Shown here: one piece after another, positions 16,594-27,668 of the stretch
Numbering within the stretch: the first letter of the stretch is position 1
Layout of the letters: each line of letters opens with the position of its first letter
Source of the DNA: Clostridium paridis
Lineage (GTDB): Bacteria; Bacillota; Clostridia; Clostridiales; Clostridiaceae
Reading direction: 5' to 3'
Length of the DNA stretch: 64,000 nucleotides
NCBI RefSeq assembly: GCF_016765615.1
Contig: NZ_JAESWA010000029.1
Span: 148,772 to 212,771 of the forward strand
Notes under the pieces: generated by a model
Told to the model about the DNA's origin: nothing
What the model saw: the letters and a program-made list of their open reading frames with translations, nothing else
Database searches by the model: none
Position numbers and translations under genes: made by a program

Positions 16594-18648
16594 TTGTTTA
16601 AAGTGGAAGGTAAGAATGTGAAGAAAAATGTAATAATTGGCGTTGCTATTATTGTAACCATATCAATATGTCTAACACTTATTTATTTTTTAAAGTATAA
16701 GAATAAAAATGTGGAGACTGTAAGTAAATTCTACTTATATAAAGAAAATAATAATAATAATGAGATATATACATTGGATAAAGAAAATAAAGAAACTAAA
16801 CTAGATGAAGGAAGTGCTCAAATAGTTTATGATGAAAAACTTAATAAATATATAGGCATTAATTATAATGGAGAATTATATTTAATTGATGAAAAAGGTG
16901 AAAAAGAAAATATCGATTCAAATGCAGATATTAATTACTTAGAAAGCAGAGATGGAGCTATTTATTATCTTTCAAAAGATGGAAGGTTAATGATGAAAGA
17001 AGTAGATAAAAAGCCAGCATTAGTTGCAGAAGATAAGATTTCAACTTTTTATTTGCAAGGAAAGGATTTAATTTATTATTATGATGATAAGAGAATACTT
17101 CATGTATTAAAAGATAATAAGGAAATTTTTAAAACAGAGAAAGCAGTGGGTTTCTGTAAGTTTAATTATGAAAGCAGTTTTTTTATTTATAGCATGAATA
17201 GTAACTGTTACTATGTGGACTTAAATGAAAAAGATATAAAACCAAATGTACTTAAGGATGTACCAAGTCTAATACTCTTAGAGGAATTTATAAAAGACAA
17301 GGATTTTATATATAATACGATTGATGCAAAAAGTAGTAGATTAAATCTATATGTGAAAAAGTACGATGAAAAACCAGAATTATTAGCAGATAGAGTGACA
17401 TTTGACTGTATATCAGATGATAAAAAAGGAGTTTATTATATTAACGATATTAAGGCATTATATTATAAAGGCTTTGATGATAAAGAATCCGTTAAGATAA
17501 TGGATAATATAGTATATTTAAAGATAATTGACAAAAATACAATACTTACTAAGTCAGTAGATGGAAAGTTGAGTATAGTAAAGAATAATAAAGAAATAAC
17601 TGAATTTGGAGATGTTATAGATGAATATGGAAGCTATGATGTTTACCTAGATTCAGTTGCAATGATAAAATCTAAAAATAGAGAGTTATATATTGGGAAA
17701 AAAAGTATAGCTGATAATGTTAAATCCTTCAAGGTAAATGGAAGTGATTTATGCTATATAACTGAGGATAACGAAATATATCTCATAAAGAACGGGAAAA
17801 AGCCAGAATTAGTTATAAAAGACGCAAAAAAATATAGTAAGATATTATTAAATGATAAGATAATATTTACAAATGTATTTGATATGTCAGATTTAGAAGG
17901 GTATTGGATCGGAGATAATAATTCTAGTTTTGCAGCTCATTTTACCCTAGAAAGTTATGAATATTTAACAGGCTATAGAGGAAAAACATTCTTTAATGTA
18001 AAGAAGTTAATCAGAGAAAATAATAAAAGCATAAGATTGCAAATAAGTGAAGATGATCCTTTGGACTCAATTGGTGTTAAGAAATTAGATGACGAAAAGA
18101 TTGATGTTGGGGGAAGCATATTAAAAAAATCCGACAAAGAGACATATGAAAGATTTATGGAACTCACAGACAAACAATTGGAGAAATTTCTCCCTATGGC
18201 AAATGCATATTTCAATTCTCAAGCAAATTTTAACCAGGCTATTACAGAAAAAGGTATGGTTTATTTTGAATATACTGATAAAAATAATCCAAGTAAATTA
18301 ATTTATATTGATGAGTCAGGAAAGATATTTAAGGATTCACCTTCAGGAAAAGAAGTGAATGTGAATGAGAAAAACAATAGTGGAAATTCACAGAATTCGA
18401 ACAATAGTGGACAATCTAAGTACAGTGATATAAGTAGTGATGAATTAAAAAAACTAAATGATAAAGCAAATGAAGAACTAATGGGAACAGCTTATTTAGA
18501 GGAGGAAATTAATTATAAGGATAAGAAGTATTATAAGTTTGTAAGCACTAGTAATAAAAACTCTAATATATACATTGATAAAGACGGAAAATGTTATAAT
18601 GATGGTGGAAGCATTGAAAAATATGGGTTGCTCCCAATTAAAAATTAA
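16594..18648 (+). CDS. Membrane-anchored extracytoplasmic protein, beta-propeller-like (unknown)
   Basis: A protein of up to 684 residues. One hydrophobic helix near residues 13-31 is followed by a long extracytoplasmic region. Short recurring strand-rich units (such as YLIDEKGEKE, YYLSKDGRLMM, YYINDIKALYYKG) resemble DUF5050-like propellers. A low-complexity N/S/G/Q spacer near 592-607 precedes a ~75-residue C-terminal domain. The start is uncertain: TTG 16594 lies only 3 bases after AGGAGG, GTG 16603 is 12 bases away, and GTG 16618 would give MKKNVIIG. I do not recognise a specific family. It is transcribed alone between two terminators. Confidence 0.65.
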   Translation: MFKVEGKNVKKNVIIGVAIIVTISICLTLIYFLKYKNKNVETVSKFYLYKENNNNNEIYTLDKENKETKLDEGSAQIVYDEKLNKYIGINYNGELYLIDEKGEKENIDSNADINYLESRDGAIYYLSKDGRLMMKEVDKKPALVAEDKISTFYLQGKDLIYYYDDKRILHVLKDNKEIFKTEKAVGFCKFNYESSFFIYSMNSNCYYVDLNEKDIKPNVLKDVPSLILLEEFIKDKDFIYNTIDAKSSRLNLYVKKYDEKPELLADRVTFDCISDDKKGVYYINDIKALYYKGFDDKESVKIMDNIVYLKIIDKNTILTKSVDGKLSIVKNNKEITEFGDVIDEYGSYDVYLDSVAMIKSKNRELYIGKKSIADNVKSFKVNGSDLCYITEDNEIYLIKNGKKPELVIKDAKKYSKILLNDKIIFTNVFDMSDLEGYWIGDNNSSFAAHFTLESYEYLTGYRGKTFFNVKKLIRENNKSIRLQISEDDPLDSIGVKKLDDEKIDVGGSILKKSDKETYERFMELTDKQLEKFLPMANAYFNSQANFNQAITEKGMVYFEYTDKNNPSKLIYIDESGKIFKDSPSGKEVNVNEKNNSGNSQNSNNSGQSKYSDISSDELKKLNDKANEELMGTAYLEEEINYKDKKYYKFVSTSNKNSNIYIDKDGKCYNDGGSIEKYGLLPIKN

Positions 18649-18670
18649 ATAATTACGTATATAGATAAAA

Positions 18671-18714
18671 AAGTCCTACAAATATCAAATTTTTCATATT
18701 TGTGGGGCTTTTCG
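18671..18714 (+). terminator. Terminator after the propeller-like gene
   Basis: A 15-bp stem with two G-T pairs (18671-18685 with 18696-18710), then TTC in a T-rich tract. Confidence 0.7.
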
Positions 18715-18815
18715 TTTGTGCTAAGATTATATTGTGCATGAAAACGTATAGATTTGTCTTATTAAGACATAGGTATTTAAGTTTTTTCATTAGCTTAATT
18801 AAGGAGGCAGATATT

Positions 18816-20531
18816 ATGAATTGGTTTAAGAACCTAAGAATATCTCAAAAGCTCATACCAACATATATACTTATAGCTCTTTTCATTGGACTTGTAGGGT
18901 TTATAGGACTACAGGATATGTCTAAGATTAATTCAAATGCAGTAGAGATGCATGATTATAATTTAGAGTCCATAAAAGCAATGACTACAATAAAGCAAGA
19001 TGTTGCTGATATAGATTCAGATTTACTAAAGCTAACTTATCAAAATTTGAGTACAGATGAAAAAGCAAAATTAACAAAAGAAATCTATCAGTTAAGAGCA
19101 TCTGATGATGATTTAATTAAAAATTATGAAGAGAAATTATTATCCAAGGAACAAGCGGATATATTCAGTCAAATGAAAGAGAATCTAAAGAAATTTAGAG
19201 ATTCTGGAAGCAGAGTAATGCAATATTCAGTTATAAATAATAGTGATGAAGTAAATAAATCTTATTCTGAGGTTACAGAAGCAAAAGTTAGCTTATATGA
19301 TAATTTTAATAAAATTATAGAAATGAATACTGTACAAGCTGATAATTCATATAAACAAAATAATGAAGTATTTTCTATTTCTAAAATAGTTATGATAGCT
19401 ATAACAATAGTAGGCCTTATATTTGCAATTTTAATTGGAATTATTATATCTATGTTTATATCTAAAAATATGCAGGAACTTTTAAAATTTGCAAAATTGA
19501 TAGGTGAGGGAAATCTAACTGGAAAAATAAAAAATGACACAAATGATGAAATAGGGGGAGTTGCAAAAGCTTTGAATAATGCGTCCCTAAATATTAGGAA
19601 TCTAGTTTCAGAAATTATAAATAGTTCAAGTGAAATTAATTCAAATAGTAAGAAATTATCAATTGTTACTGAAGAGGTATCAGCAAAAATGGATATTGTT
19701 AATATATCCACGGAAGAAATAACAAAAGGGGTTCAAGACTTGAGTGCTACAGCTGAAGAGGTTGGGGCTTCAACTGAAGAAATAAGCTTAACAACCAATT
19801 TACTAGCAAATAGAGCGAAAGAAGCGGAAATATCGGTAAATAGTATTAAAGAAAGAGCATTTAATATAAAACAGAAGGCATCTAAAAGTATTGAAGATGG
19901 AAATAGAATTTATAGTATTAATCATAGTAATATTACTAAAGCCATTGAAGAAGTTAAGGTAGTTGAGGATGTAAAAGAAATGGCTAATTCAATTGGAGAA
20001 ATAGCAGAGCAAACCAATTTACTAGCTCTCAATGCAGCAATAGAAGCAGCAAGAGCAGGGGAGCAAGGAAAAGGATTCGCAGTTGTAGCTGATGAAGTCA
20101 GAAGATTAGCTGAGCAATCAGCAAATACAGTTTCAGAAATCCAAAATACAATTAAGAAAATAGGAATCGCTGTGAGAAATTTATCTGAAAGTGGAGAAGA
20201 TGTTCTTAATTATATGGATAATAATGTGAAACCAATTTATGAATTATTGATGAGCACAGGAATACAATACGAGAAAGATGCTGAATTTGTTAATGATATG
20301 GTAGTAGAAATATCACAATCCACAAAACAAATGAATGAAGTAGTAGAGCAAGTAAGTAAAGCTATAGAGATTGTATCTCAAACTGCTGAGGAATCATCAG
20401 CAGGAACACAAGAAATATCTAATAGTGTAGCAGAAATAACTCATTCAATAAATAGCATTGCAAAGTCTACACAGTCTCAAGCAGAGCAATCACAAATATT
20501 AAAGAATATGGTTCAAAAGTTCAAAATATAG
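18816..20531 (+). CDS. Methyl-accepting chemotaxis protein, four-helix-bundle sensor
   Basis: A 571-residue transmembrane chemoreceptor. Helices at ~13-33 and ~188-214 flank a ~150-residue helical periplasmic-type domain fitting the 4HB_MCP class. A HAMP domain (~215-270) and the signalling hairpin follow. The tip is the canonical [21 protein letters not shown], which contacts CheA/CheW. ATG 18816 is chosen because AAGGAGG (18801-18807) precedes it; the frame is open 38 codons further upstream, but that stretch has no ribosome site. The ligand cannot be inferred, since 4HB domains are sequence-diverse. Confidence 0.93.
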   Translation: MNWFKNLRISQKLIPTYILIALFIGLVGFIGLQDMSKINSNAVEMHDYNLESIKAMTTIKQDVADIDSDLLKLTYQNLSTDEKAKLTKEIYQLRASDDDLIKNYEEKLLSKEQADIFSQMKENLKKFRDSGSRVMQYSVINNSDEVNKSYSEVTEAKVSLYDNFNKIIEMNTVQADNSYKQNNEVFSISKIVMIAITIVGLIFAILIGIIISMFISKNMQELLKFAKLIGEGNLTGKIKNDTNDEIGGVAKALNNASLNIRNLVSEIINSSSEINSNSKKLSIVTEEVSAKMDIVNISTEEITKGVQDLSATAEEVGASTEEISLTTNLLANRAKEAEISVNSIKERAFNIKQKASKSIEDGNRIYSINHSNITKAIEEVKVVEDVKEMANSIGEIAEQTNLLALNAAIEAARAGEQGKGFAVVADEVRRLAEQSANTVSEIQNTIKKIGIAVRNLSESGEDVLNYMDNNVKPIYELLMSTGIQYEKDAEFVNDMVVEISQSTKQMNEVVEQVSKAIEIVSQTAEESSAGTQEISNSVAEITHSINSIAKSTQSQAEQSQILKNMVQKFKI

Positions 20532-20539
20532 ATTAATAG

Positions 20540-20581
20540 ATGGATATCTAAGAGTAGTACTTGAGGATATTCATTTTTTTC
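20540..20581 (+). terminator. Terminator after the chemoreceptor
   Basis: ATGGATATC (20540-20548) pairs with GATATTCAT (20566-20574, one G-T pair), followed by seven T. Confidence 0.75.
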
Positions 20582-20641
20582 ATCACAATTAGACGTTATA
20601 TGCTATAATTGTTAATAGATATTTTACTGGGGGTTCTACTG

Positions 20642-21817
20642 ATGCTAGAGAGAAAAAACAAATTCACTATTAAAAGGATGAATAAAACACTTTACATGAA
20701 TAGTGAGCAAAGAAACTTTTTTAATAATAAGGTTTCATTAATAGTTGATTCATTAGTTGATTCACATAAGTTAAATAAAAGAGAATTTTTACAAAAGATT
20801 TTTAACGCAGCCTTTAAGCTTATACCAGAAGCTGAAAAGGGATCCTTTTATGAACTGAATGGAGACAAATATATCCCTATTTTTTTACAAGGCTATGATT
20901 ATAGTATAATAAAAAGTTTGGAGTTAAGTGTTGATGAAGCTTTTAATGATTATGAATGTTCAAGTTTTTCAGATATAGATGCATATGAAGTGCATATTTC
21001 TGAGCGAAATGATAGTAGGTATAGTGAAGAGACTATTGAAATATTTAAAAAATTAGGAACGTACACGGATTTTACTTGTTTGTATGCACCAATACATGTA
21101 AATGGAATGAATTTAGGAGTAATATGTCTAGATAATTTTAATAAAACTGGATTTTCTAAGATGTCAAAAAAGATTCTTAAATTTTATGCTCAGTTAATTT
21201 CGAACTTTTATGCAGAGAAAATTAATAGAGAGAATGAAACTAAAAAGAATCAAGAAATAGTTACAGCATTAATATCCGCAATTGAAATTAAAGATATATA
21301 TACAGAAGGCCATGCAAAGCGTGTTAAAGACTATAGTATTGCACTGGCTAGAGAATTGAATTTATCTGAAGAATTAATAAAAGATATTGGAACAGCAGCT
21401 ATTTTACATGATGTAGGCAAGATTGGTATACCTAATGAAATTCTAATAAAAAAGGGAAAGCTTACTGAAGAAGAATATGAAATCATAAAGGAACATCCTT
21501 TATATACAAAAAAAGATTTAGAGAAAATTAGTGGGTTTGGTAAAATAGTAAACTATGCATATCATCATCATGAAAGATATGATGGACATGGATATCCAGA
21601 AGGATTAAAGGGTGATGAGATTCCATTTCCTGCCCAAATTATTCAGTTAGCTGATTCTTATGATGCAATAACATCAAAAAGATCTTATCGTGATGCTAAA
21701 ACATCAGAAGAGGCACTAGAAATAATTAAAATTGAGTCAGGAAAGCAATTTAATCCTGAAATAGTAGGTGTAGCCTTAAGAGTTTTCGGAACACATAAAT
21801 TAAATAATGAAGCTTGA
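20642..21817 (+). CDS. HD-GYP domain c-di-GMP phosphodiesterase with GAF-like sensor
   Basis: A 391-residue cytoplasmic signalling protein. Residues ~40-200 look like a GAF-type sensor (LYAPIHVNGMNLGVICLDNF). The C-terminal HD-GYP domain shows ILHDVGKIGIP with the metal-binding HD pair at 256-257, HHHERYDGHGYPEGL with GYP at 317-319, and LADSYDAITSKRSYR. Such proteins hydrolyse c-di-GMP to GMP and so favour motility, which fits the upstream chemoreceptor. ATG 20642 is preferred because GGGGGT lies six bases upstream. A shared bidirectional terminator follows. Confidence 0.93.
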   Translation: MLERKNKFTIKRMNKTLYMNSEQRNFFNNKVSLIVDSLVDSHKLNKREFLQKIFNAAFKLIPEAEKGSFYELNGDKYIPIFLQGYDYSIIKSLELSVDEAFNDYECSSFSDIDAYEVHISERNDSRYSEETIEIFKKLGTYTDFTCLYAPIHVNGMNLGVICLDNFNKTGFSKMSKKILKFYAQLISNFYAEKINRENETKKNQEIVTALISAIEIKDIYTEGHAKRVKDYSIALARELNLSEELIKDIGTAAILHDVGKIGIPNEILIKKGKLTEEEYEIIKEHPLYTKKDLEKISGFGKIVNYAYHHHERYDGHGYPEGLKGDEIPFPAQIIQLADSYDAITSKRSYRDAKTSEEALEIIKIESGKQFNPEIVGVALRVFGTHKLNNEA

Positions 21818-21823
21818 TAATCT

Positions 21824-21858
21824 AAAAAGATGCGTTTATTAATAAGCGCATCTTTTTT
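21824..21858. terminator. Bidirectional terminator between the HD-GYP gene and gerKB
   Basis: AAAAAGATGCG (21824-21834) pairs with CGCATCTTTTT (21847-21857), with A and T runs on either side, between convergent genes. Confidence 0.9.
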
Positions 21859-22957
21859 AGTATTTACTAATTAGTTGATTTTTCTTAATCCTCCAATTAA
21901 ACAAAAAGAATGTAATGAAAGGATTTAATACAAAGTTAATCAAACATATATACTCATAATAGTTTAGCAGCTTAAATAAAATAAGAGAATTTTTAGTTGT
22001 AAAGTAAGCTCCAGCTATAATAAAGATAGTTAGAATATAGCTTGCATATTTAGTATGTTTTTCTTTGAGATTATATAGCTTTAGTATAGATAATAGCGCA
22101 TAAAAAGTAATTATATATTTTAATAACCAACCATCAATGATTTGAAAAATAACATAAAGCTCACCAAATTCTAAAAATTGAAAGTAGCTTATTAGCTGAG
22201 TTTGTAGTAGTTTAGTGTAGTTCATTGACATGACCCTAGTAGGACCAAAGGTCATTATGATACCAGAAACAGAGATTATTTGCATTTGTATTAATATTAG
22301 GAGGGCTATAATAACATACTTAATAATTTTATTTTTCGAATCAGTAATTTTTGAAATGTAAGGTAAAGCTATGGAAACAGTACCATAGAGACCTAAAGTT
22401 TTTAGAATGCAAATAATAAAACCTCCATTAATTCCATGTTCTAAGATAGGAAATAAGTATGATATATGTTTATATTTAGATGTTAGCATTCCAAGGTTAA
22501 TACCTGCCAGTGATATAAGTACAATACCTATTATTGTAACTGTTACAATGGCTACAATATCTTTATTTATAGTATAGAGTAATGGAATGGTAAAAAATAA
22601 AATAAGAAACCAGTTTGGGGTTTCTAAAAGCATATTTTCATGCATTGAGTCAGATTCCACAGAAGCACATTCAATCAAAGTAAGCAAAAGAGTTAGTAAG
22701 AATAGTATAAAAAAAGCATTGCCTAAATATTTACCTAACGCAGTTTGGTATATTTCTTTTATATTATAAGAATTATTTTTTCTCCAAACTCCTATTACGT
22801 ATAAAAAGTAGAAGAAAATGATTATAGAGGATATTATTATTGCTATCCAGCTATCTCTTGCTCCATTTTTCACATATGTTGATGGATAGGTTTTTAATGA
22901 AACTATGGATACGCCTAGAATCAAAAATAGAAAGTGTCTAGGAGAGAATTTATCCAT
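21857..22957 (-). CDS. gerKB: Spore germinant receptor B subunit (GerKB)
   Basis: A 366-residue integral membrane protein of the GerAB/amino-acid permease fold, with about ten helices and the spore-germination start MDKFSPRHFLFLILGVSI. In GerA-type receptors the B subunit binds the germinant in the inner membrane of the spore. It is transcribed away from gerKA-gerKC, the split arrangement known for the gerK locus of Clostridium perfringens. Expression is expected in the forespore under sigma-G; I could not assign a convincing sigma-G promoter in the short 108-bp gap. The germinant is not predictable from sequence. Confidence 0.9.
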   Translation of the reverse strand: MDKFSPRHFLFLILGVSIVSLKTYPSTYVKNGARDSWIAIIISSIIIFFYFLYVIGVWRKNNSYNIKEIYQTALGKYLGNAFFILFLLTLLLTLIECASVESDSMHENMLLETPNWFLILFFTIPLLYTINKDIVAIVTVTIIGIVLISLAGINLGMLTSKYKHISYLFPILEHGINGGFIICILKTLGLYGTVSIALPYISKITDSKNKIIKYVIIALLILIQMQIISVSGIIMTFGPTRVMSMNYTKLLQTQLISYFQFLEFGELYVIFQIIDGWLLKYIITFYALLSILKLYNLKEKHTKYASYILTIFIIAGAYFTTKNSLILFKLLNYYEYICLINFVLNPFITFFLFNWRIKKNQLISKY

Positions 22958-23065
22958 ATGGTGCCTCCTTAAGTATGTAGTTTATGAAATATTTACAAAA
23001 GTATTATCTGCAAGATAATGAATATTATTACACCACTAGTAAGAAAATAAATTTGGTGATGAAAT

Positions 23066-24481
23066 ATGGATAATATAAAAGTTAATGACATAAAAAATAG
23101 GTTGGCAAACATTTATGATATTAAGTATCGAGATATAAGAAATGACAAAGGTAATATTACATTAATTTATGTGGATAGTCTTTGCGATGCAAAATTTATA
23201 AGTGAATATGTAATTGCTCCAATGATGAGATATACTCAAGCATGTAATGATATTGAGAAAATTAAAAAAGAAGTGATAGTTGCGTCTACGGTAAATGATA
23301 TCAATTCTTTGGATCATGCGGTAGATCTTATTTTATCAGCTCATGTTGTAATAGTATTTTCATATTTAAATAAGGCAATTTATTGTGAGGCAAAGGGTTT
23401 CGTAAAAAGGGCAATTGATATACCTATTACTGAAACTGTAATTAAGGGCCCAAGAGAAGGCTTCACAGAGAATATACAAGATAATATATCAGCAATAAGA
23501 AGAAGAATAAAGACTCAAGATTTAAAGATAGAAAATATGAAGATTGGAAAATATTCAAAAACTGAAATAGCTATGATTTATATACAGGGTTCAGCTCCAG
23601 ATAATCTTATAAATTACGTTCGAGGAAAAATAAATAACATAATAGAAGCTTATGGAGAAAACTCAGTGTTATCTGAAAATAATATTGAAGAAGAATTAAG
23701 GTGCAAAGGGACGGCATTTGATACTATAGGATATACTGAAAAACCTGATATTATATCATCAAAAATTATGGAAGGCAGAGTAGCTATATTGACGGATGGA
23801 ACTAGCTTTGCAATTACAGCACCATACTTTTTTATAGAAAACTTTCAAACAACTGATGATTATACACTTAATAAGTTCTCAGCTAATTTGGGAAGGATAT
23901 TAAGATGGTTTAGTTTTTTACTCGCAACGTTAATTCCAGGCTTATATCTTTCACTAATTACTTATCATTTTAAGCTTGTACCTACAATTTTTCTATATAG
24001 AATTGCAATATTTAGAGCTGGAGTTCCAGTTCCTACAGTAGTGGAACTTGTATATATGATAGTATTCTTTCAAATAATTAGGGAAGCTGGGGTCAGATTG
24101 CCACAACCCATAGGTCCTACTTTGAGTATAGTTGGAGCACTTATCTTAGGAGAGGCTGCAGTAAACTCTGGGCTTGCTTCTCAAGTTACTGTTGTAGTTG
24201 TAGCCATTACAGCAATAGCATCATATTTAATTCCTAGTATGCAAGCAGGGGTGTTTATGTGGAATCTGGTAATCATTGGTTTTTCTTCACTATTAGGGTT
24301 GCCTGGGTTTTACATGGGAGTAACTATATTTATTTCTCATCTTGCTAGCTTAACAAGTTGTGGATATCCATATCTTTATCCATTAGGAACATTAAAAAGG
24401 CTTAAGTATAAAGATGTAATCTTCAGAGGAGATTTAAAGAATATATCATCAGATATTCTTCCTAGGGAGGAGAAATCATGA
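23066..24481 (+). CDS. gerKA: Spore germinant receptor A subunit (GerKA)
   Basis: A 471-residue GerA-family subunit. A soluble N-terminal region (~1-270) includes the conserved VIKGPREGFTENIQDNISAIRRR-type segment, in which the PREGF motif is diagnostic. About five membrane helices (~285-440) contain RAGVPVPTVVELVYM and REAGVRLPQPIGPTLSIVG. The subunit assembles with GerKB and GerKC into the inner-membrane germinant receptor. Its stop codon overlaps the gerKC start (ATGA), which indicates translational coupling. Confidence 0.96.
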   Translation: MDNIKVNDIKNRLANIYDIKYRDIRNDKGNITLIYVDSLCDAKFISEYVIAPMMRYTQACNDIEKIKKEVIVASTVNDINSLDHAVDLILSAHVVIVFSYLNKAIYCEAKGFVKRAIDIPITETVIKGPREGFTENIQDNISAIRRRIKTQDLKIENMKIGKYSKTEIAMIYIQGSAPDNLINYVRGKINNIIEAYGENSVLSENNIEEELRCKGTAFDTIGYTEKPDIISSKIMEGRVAILTDGTSFAITAPYFFIENFQTTDDYTLNKFSANLGRILRWFSFLLATLIPGLYLSLITYHFKLVPTIFLYRIAIFRAGVPVPTVVELVYMIVFFQIIREAGVRLPQPIGPTLSIVGALILGEAAVNSGLASQVTVVVVAITAIASYLIPSMQAGVFMWNLVIIGFSSLLGLPGFYMGVTIFISHLASLTSCGYPYLYPLGTLKRLKYKDVIFRGDLKNISSDILPREEKS

Positions 24482-25599
24482 AAAAAATAATATTAATAAT
24501 GTTAATGATTATATCCTTGAACTTAAATGGCTGTTACAATTACAGGGATATGAATAAGCTTCTTTTTTCTAGCCTACAGATATATGATATAGATGAGAAA
24601 GAGGAGGAGTATAAAGTTTATAATGAGTGCTTTAAGGCGTTAAGAGGAGAAGGAGAAAAGGCTGGTTTAGAAAGAAAAGTTATTTTAAAAGGTAGAGGAA
24701 GAAGTATAAATGATGCATTAAATGATCTCTATATGTCTGCAGGTTATCAAATCGCTTATGATGTAAACAAGATTTTAATTTACACAGAGAGCGCTGCTAG
24801 ATATGGCCTAGATAATTTTACAGATTTTCCAGATAGAGATCCAAAACCAACCTTAAGACAATTTATGTTTATATATGAGGGAGATCCTGAAAACTTTATT
24901 AACATTTCTTTAGACGATGAGAAGTATTTGGGAGAATTCCTTGAAAATATGATGTTATATCAAAATAAAGCTTCAAATATCATTGATTTAAGACTTAATA
25001 ATTATTTAAATAATAAGCTTATGGGAAGTAGGACAAATGTTGTACCTATTGTTGAAAGGACCGAAAAATCCATAAAAACTAGAATTGGAGTTAATGGTGC
25101 AGCAGTTTTAGTAGATGGAAAAATGTTAGATAAAATTAATAATGAGCAAGTTGAGGCATATAACCTTTTAAACAATAAGCTTAAATCAGGAGGTTTATTT
25201 GTCGGAAACCCAGAGCATAAAGAAAAGATTGTTTCTCTAAATATTTTATCAAGTAAGCCTAAAAGAAAAGTATATTTAGAGGATGGTAGAGTTAAAGCCA
25301 ATATAGTTATAGACACAAGACTATCTGTTAATGAAGCGCAAATTAGCTTAAGATTAAGTGATGATAATATTAGAAAAGAGATAAAAGGTAGTGCTGAAGA
25401 GAAGATAACAAAAAAGTGTAACGAATTATTTAATAAATTTAAAATGAATGGTATAGATATTTTGAATATTGAAAGAGAATTGAACATGAAATATCCCAAT
25501 AATAATATAGAAAACCCAATATCAAAGACAGATTTAGAGGTTCAAGTAAATGTTAGAATTGATGGAAGCGGAGATATTAAGGATACACAAGGAAAATAA
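24478..25599 (+). CDS. gerKC: Spore germinant receptor C subunit, lipoprotein (GerKC)
   Basis: A 373-residue GerAC-family lipoprotein. The N-terminal signal peptide ends in the lipobox LNGC with Cys19 as the lipidation site, followed by YNYRDMNKL, typical of GerAC proteins. The rest is the soluble three-domain GerAC fold on the outer face of the spore inner membrane. It depends on lipoprotein processing by Lgt and LspA. It overlaps gerKA by four bases and is the last gene of the operon, ending at a bidirectional terminator. Confidence 0.95.
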   Translation: MKKIILIMLMIISLNLNGCYNYRDMNKLLFSSLQIYDIDEKEEEYKVYNECFKALRGEGEKAGLERKVILKGRGRSINDALNDLYMSAGYQIAYDVNKILIYTESAARYGLDNFTDFPDRDPKPTLRQFMFIYEGDPENFINISLDDEKYLGEFLENMMLYQNKASNIIDLRLNNYLNNKLMGSRTNVVPIVERTEKSIKTRIGVNGAAVLVDGKMLDKINNEQVEAYNLLNNKLKSGGLFVGNPEHKEKIVSLNILSSKPKRKVYLEDGRVKANIVIDTRLSVNEAQISLRLSDDNIRKEIKGSAEEKITKKCNELFNKFKMNGIDILNIERELNMKYPNNNIENPISKTDLEVQVNVRIDGSGDIKDTQGK

Positions 25600-25617
25600 T
25601 ATTATATATATAAAAGA

Positions 25618-25656
25618 AAAGAAGAGTATAAGTAACTTATACTCTTCTTTATTTAT
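25618..25656. terminator. Bidirectional terminator between gerKC and a chemoreceptor gene
   Basis: GAAGAGTATAAG (25621-25632) pairs with CTTATACTCTTC (25636-25647), extended by A and T runs, between convergent genes. Confidence 0.9.
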
Positions 25657-27668
25657 TATTTAAGTTTAAAGTGATTAATTTCTGCTTCAAGTTTTTCGGC
25701 TAATTCTTTAAGTTCATTTGAAGCTGAAGTAAATTCGCTCATAACAGCTGTAATTTCTTCTGTTGAAGCAGATACTTCTTCTGTACTTGCAGAGTTTTCC
25801 TCAGCTACGGCAGATATACTTTGAATTCTATTAACGATATCATCCTTGTGAGCATTAGTATCATTAATTGAAGCCTGAGTTTCTTTGATTCCGTTCATTA
25901 AATCATTTATAGAATCAAGGATTTTACTGAAAATATCCTTAGTTTGACCTACTGCTGCAGTTTGTTCTCTAACAACAGATTTTGTAGTTTGCATTGAAGT
26001 AACTGCTAGTTCAGTATTTCCTTTAATATTCTCTATTAACTGTTGAATTTGATTAGTAGCACTAGTAGATTCTTCTGCTAGTTTTCTTATTTCTTCAGCT
26101 ACCACTGAGAAACCTCTTCCAGCTTCACCAGCACGAGCAGCTTCGATAGCGGCATTAAGTGCTAACAGATTAGTCTGCTCAGCTATACTATTAATTGCAT
26201 CAGTGATTAAGCCAATTTGAGCAGTTGATTCATTCATCTCATCTATAACATTAGAAACTGATATAGTTGAAGAATTTGCTTCCTCGGTTTTAGAAGTAAG
26301 TACATTAACTACCTTTAATCCATCTTGGCTAAGTGAATTAGTTTCATTGGAAATAGTATTCATCTTATTTGCTAGCTGCTCAATATTTTCAATTCTTAGT
26401 GCTAAATTATCAATAGCTTCAGCACCCTCTTGGATATCTCTAGCCTGAGAAGTTGTACCTTGAGCTACTTGGTCAATTGTTAAGCTAACTTCGTTTATAG
26501 CCTTTGCAGTTTCGTTGGCACTATCGTTAATAGATACTGCAGTCTCTGTTAATGAATTTGCTGAGTTTTTAACATTATCCATCATGTTGGTAATTTGATC
26601 TAACATTTCATTAAAGTTATCACCTAACTCTAAGAATTCATCCTTTGAATCTATCTTAATTCTTGAGGAAAGATCTCCAGCAGAGGCTTTTTCAAAAATT
26701 GCTTTTAAGTTTAATACATGTTTAGTAATTGATCTACTAGTTAAGATTGAAACTATGATTGAAATAACCGCTATAGCGAAAATAATATATAATGTTGTAT
26801 TACGAATTCCATTGGTATCATTAGTTAGCTCAGTTTCATTCATTGCTGAAATAACTTTCCATCCAGTTATTGAATTAGTGGCATAACTAGAAAATTTCTT
26901 TTCACCTTTATATGTATAAGTTCCAAAACCTTTAGCTTTTGACTGAACATCTTTCCATATATCCAATTTAGTAACATTATTGGCACCTAATTCACCAGCA
27001 TTTGGATGAGCAATAGCATTTCCAGCTGCATCAGTTATATATACATATCCACTATTTCCTAGTTTTATGTCTGATAGTTGTTTAGAAAGGGTATCTAAAC
27101 TTAAATCAATAGACACAACACCTACGATTTGTCCATTGTTTTCAACTGCTTTAGAAACAGATACTACAAAGTTTCCACTGGAAGCATCTTTATATGGATC
27201 AGAAAAAACAACTTTACCTTTGTTTTCAACTGCTTTTTGATACCATGGTCTTATTGTAGGATCATAATCTGCAGGTAATTGTTGGGCAGGATATATGTCC
27301 ATTTTTTTTGTAGCATGTCCAAAATATACATTTAAAAAGTCTTTATGACTATTTTTTATATCTCCCAATAATCCCATTACATTAGAAAGATACTCTGGAT
27401 GAGCTTCAATATCTTTCAAATTAGCATTTACGGACATCATATCAGTAGTATTTTCAATACCTGTGAAGTAGTTATCTATGCTTTTATTTACTTGTGTAAG
27501 ATTCTGATCTGCAGAAACTTGAAGCTTATTGCTTAATAGGGTATAAGACTGCTTGTACGATAATATTCCAAGTATTAAAACGGGCACAATACATAAAAGT
27601 AATAGAATACTTAATAGTCTCACTCTTATGCTGCTTAAATTTAATGAATTCTTACTTTTCTTCGACAT
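25656..27668 (-). CDS. Methyl-accepting chemotaxis protein with dCache amino-acid-type sensor
   Basis: A 670-residue transmembrane chemoreceptor. A first helix (~16-38), a double-Cache extracytoplasmic domain (~40-275), a second helix (~280-305), HAMP, and a signalling hairpin with the normal tip [16 protein letters not shown] are visible. The sensor contains the residues of the universal amino-acid-binding dCACHE_1AA motif: Tyr135, Arg140, Trp142, Tyr143, Tyr159, Asp161 and Asp188, with spacing almost identical to that in PctA of Pseudomonas. Amino-acid chemotaxis is therefore a good prediction. The start is ATG (complement of 27666-27668) with GAGGA upstream; an in-frame GTG three codons earlier is less well placed. 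Confidence 0.94.
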   Translation of the reverse strand: MSKKSKNSLNLSSIRVRLLSILLLLCIVPVLILGILSYKQSYTLLSNKLQVSADQNLTQVNKSIDNYFTGIENTTDMMSVNANLKDIEAHPEYLSNVMGLLGDIKNSHKDFLNVYFGHATKKMDIYPAQQLPADYDPTIRPWYQKAVENKGKVVFSDPYKDASSGNFVVSVSKAVENNGQIVGVVSIDLSLDTLSKQLSDIKLGNSGYVYITDAAGNAIAHPNAGELGANNVTKLDIWKDVQSKAKGFGTYTYKGEKKFSSYATNSITGWKVISAMNETELTNDTNGIRNTTLYIIFAIAVISIIVSILTSRSITKHVLNLKAIFEKASAGDLSSRIKIDSKDEFLELGDNFNEMLDQITNMMDNVKNSANSLTETAVSINDSANETAKAINEVSLTIDQVAQGTTSQARDIQEGAEAIDNLALRIENIEQLANKMNTISNETNSLSQDGLKVVNVLTSKTEEANSSTISVSNVIDEMNESTAQIGLITDAINSIAEQTNLLALNAAIEAARAGEAGRGFSVVAEEIRKLAEESTSATNQIQQLIENIKGNTELAVTSMQTTKSVVREQTAAVGQTKDIFSKILDSINDLMNGIKETQASINDTNAHKDDIVNRIQSISAVAEENSASTEEVSASTEEITAVMSEFTSASNELKELAEKLEAEINHFKLK

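Noticed and set aside
22958..23065. Sigma-G promoters between gerKB and gerKA
   Set aside because: Partial matches exist (GTATT at 23001, AATATTA at 23021), but the spacing of 15 is too short to call.
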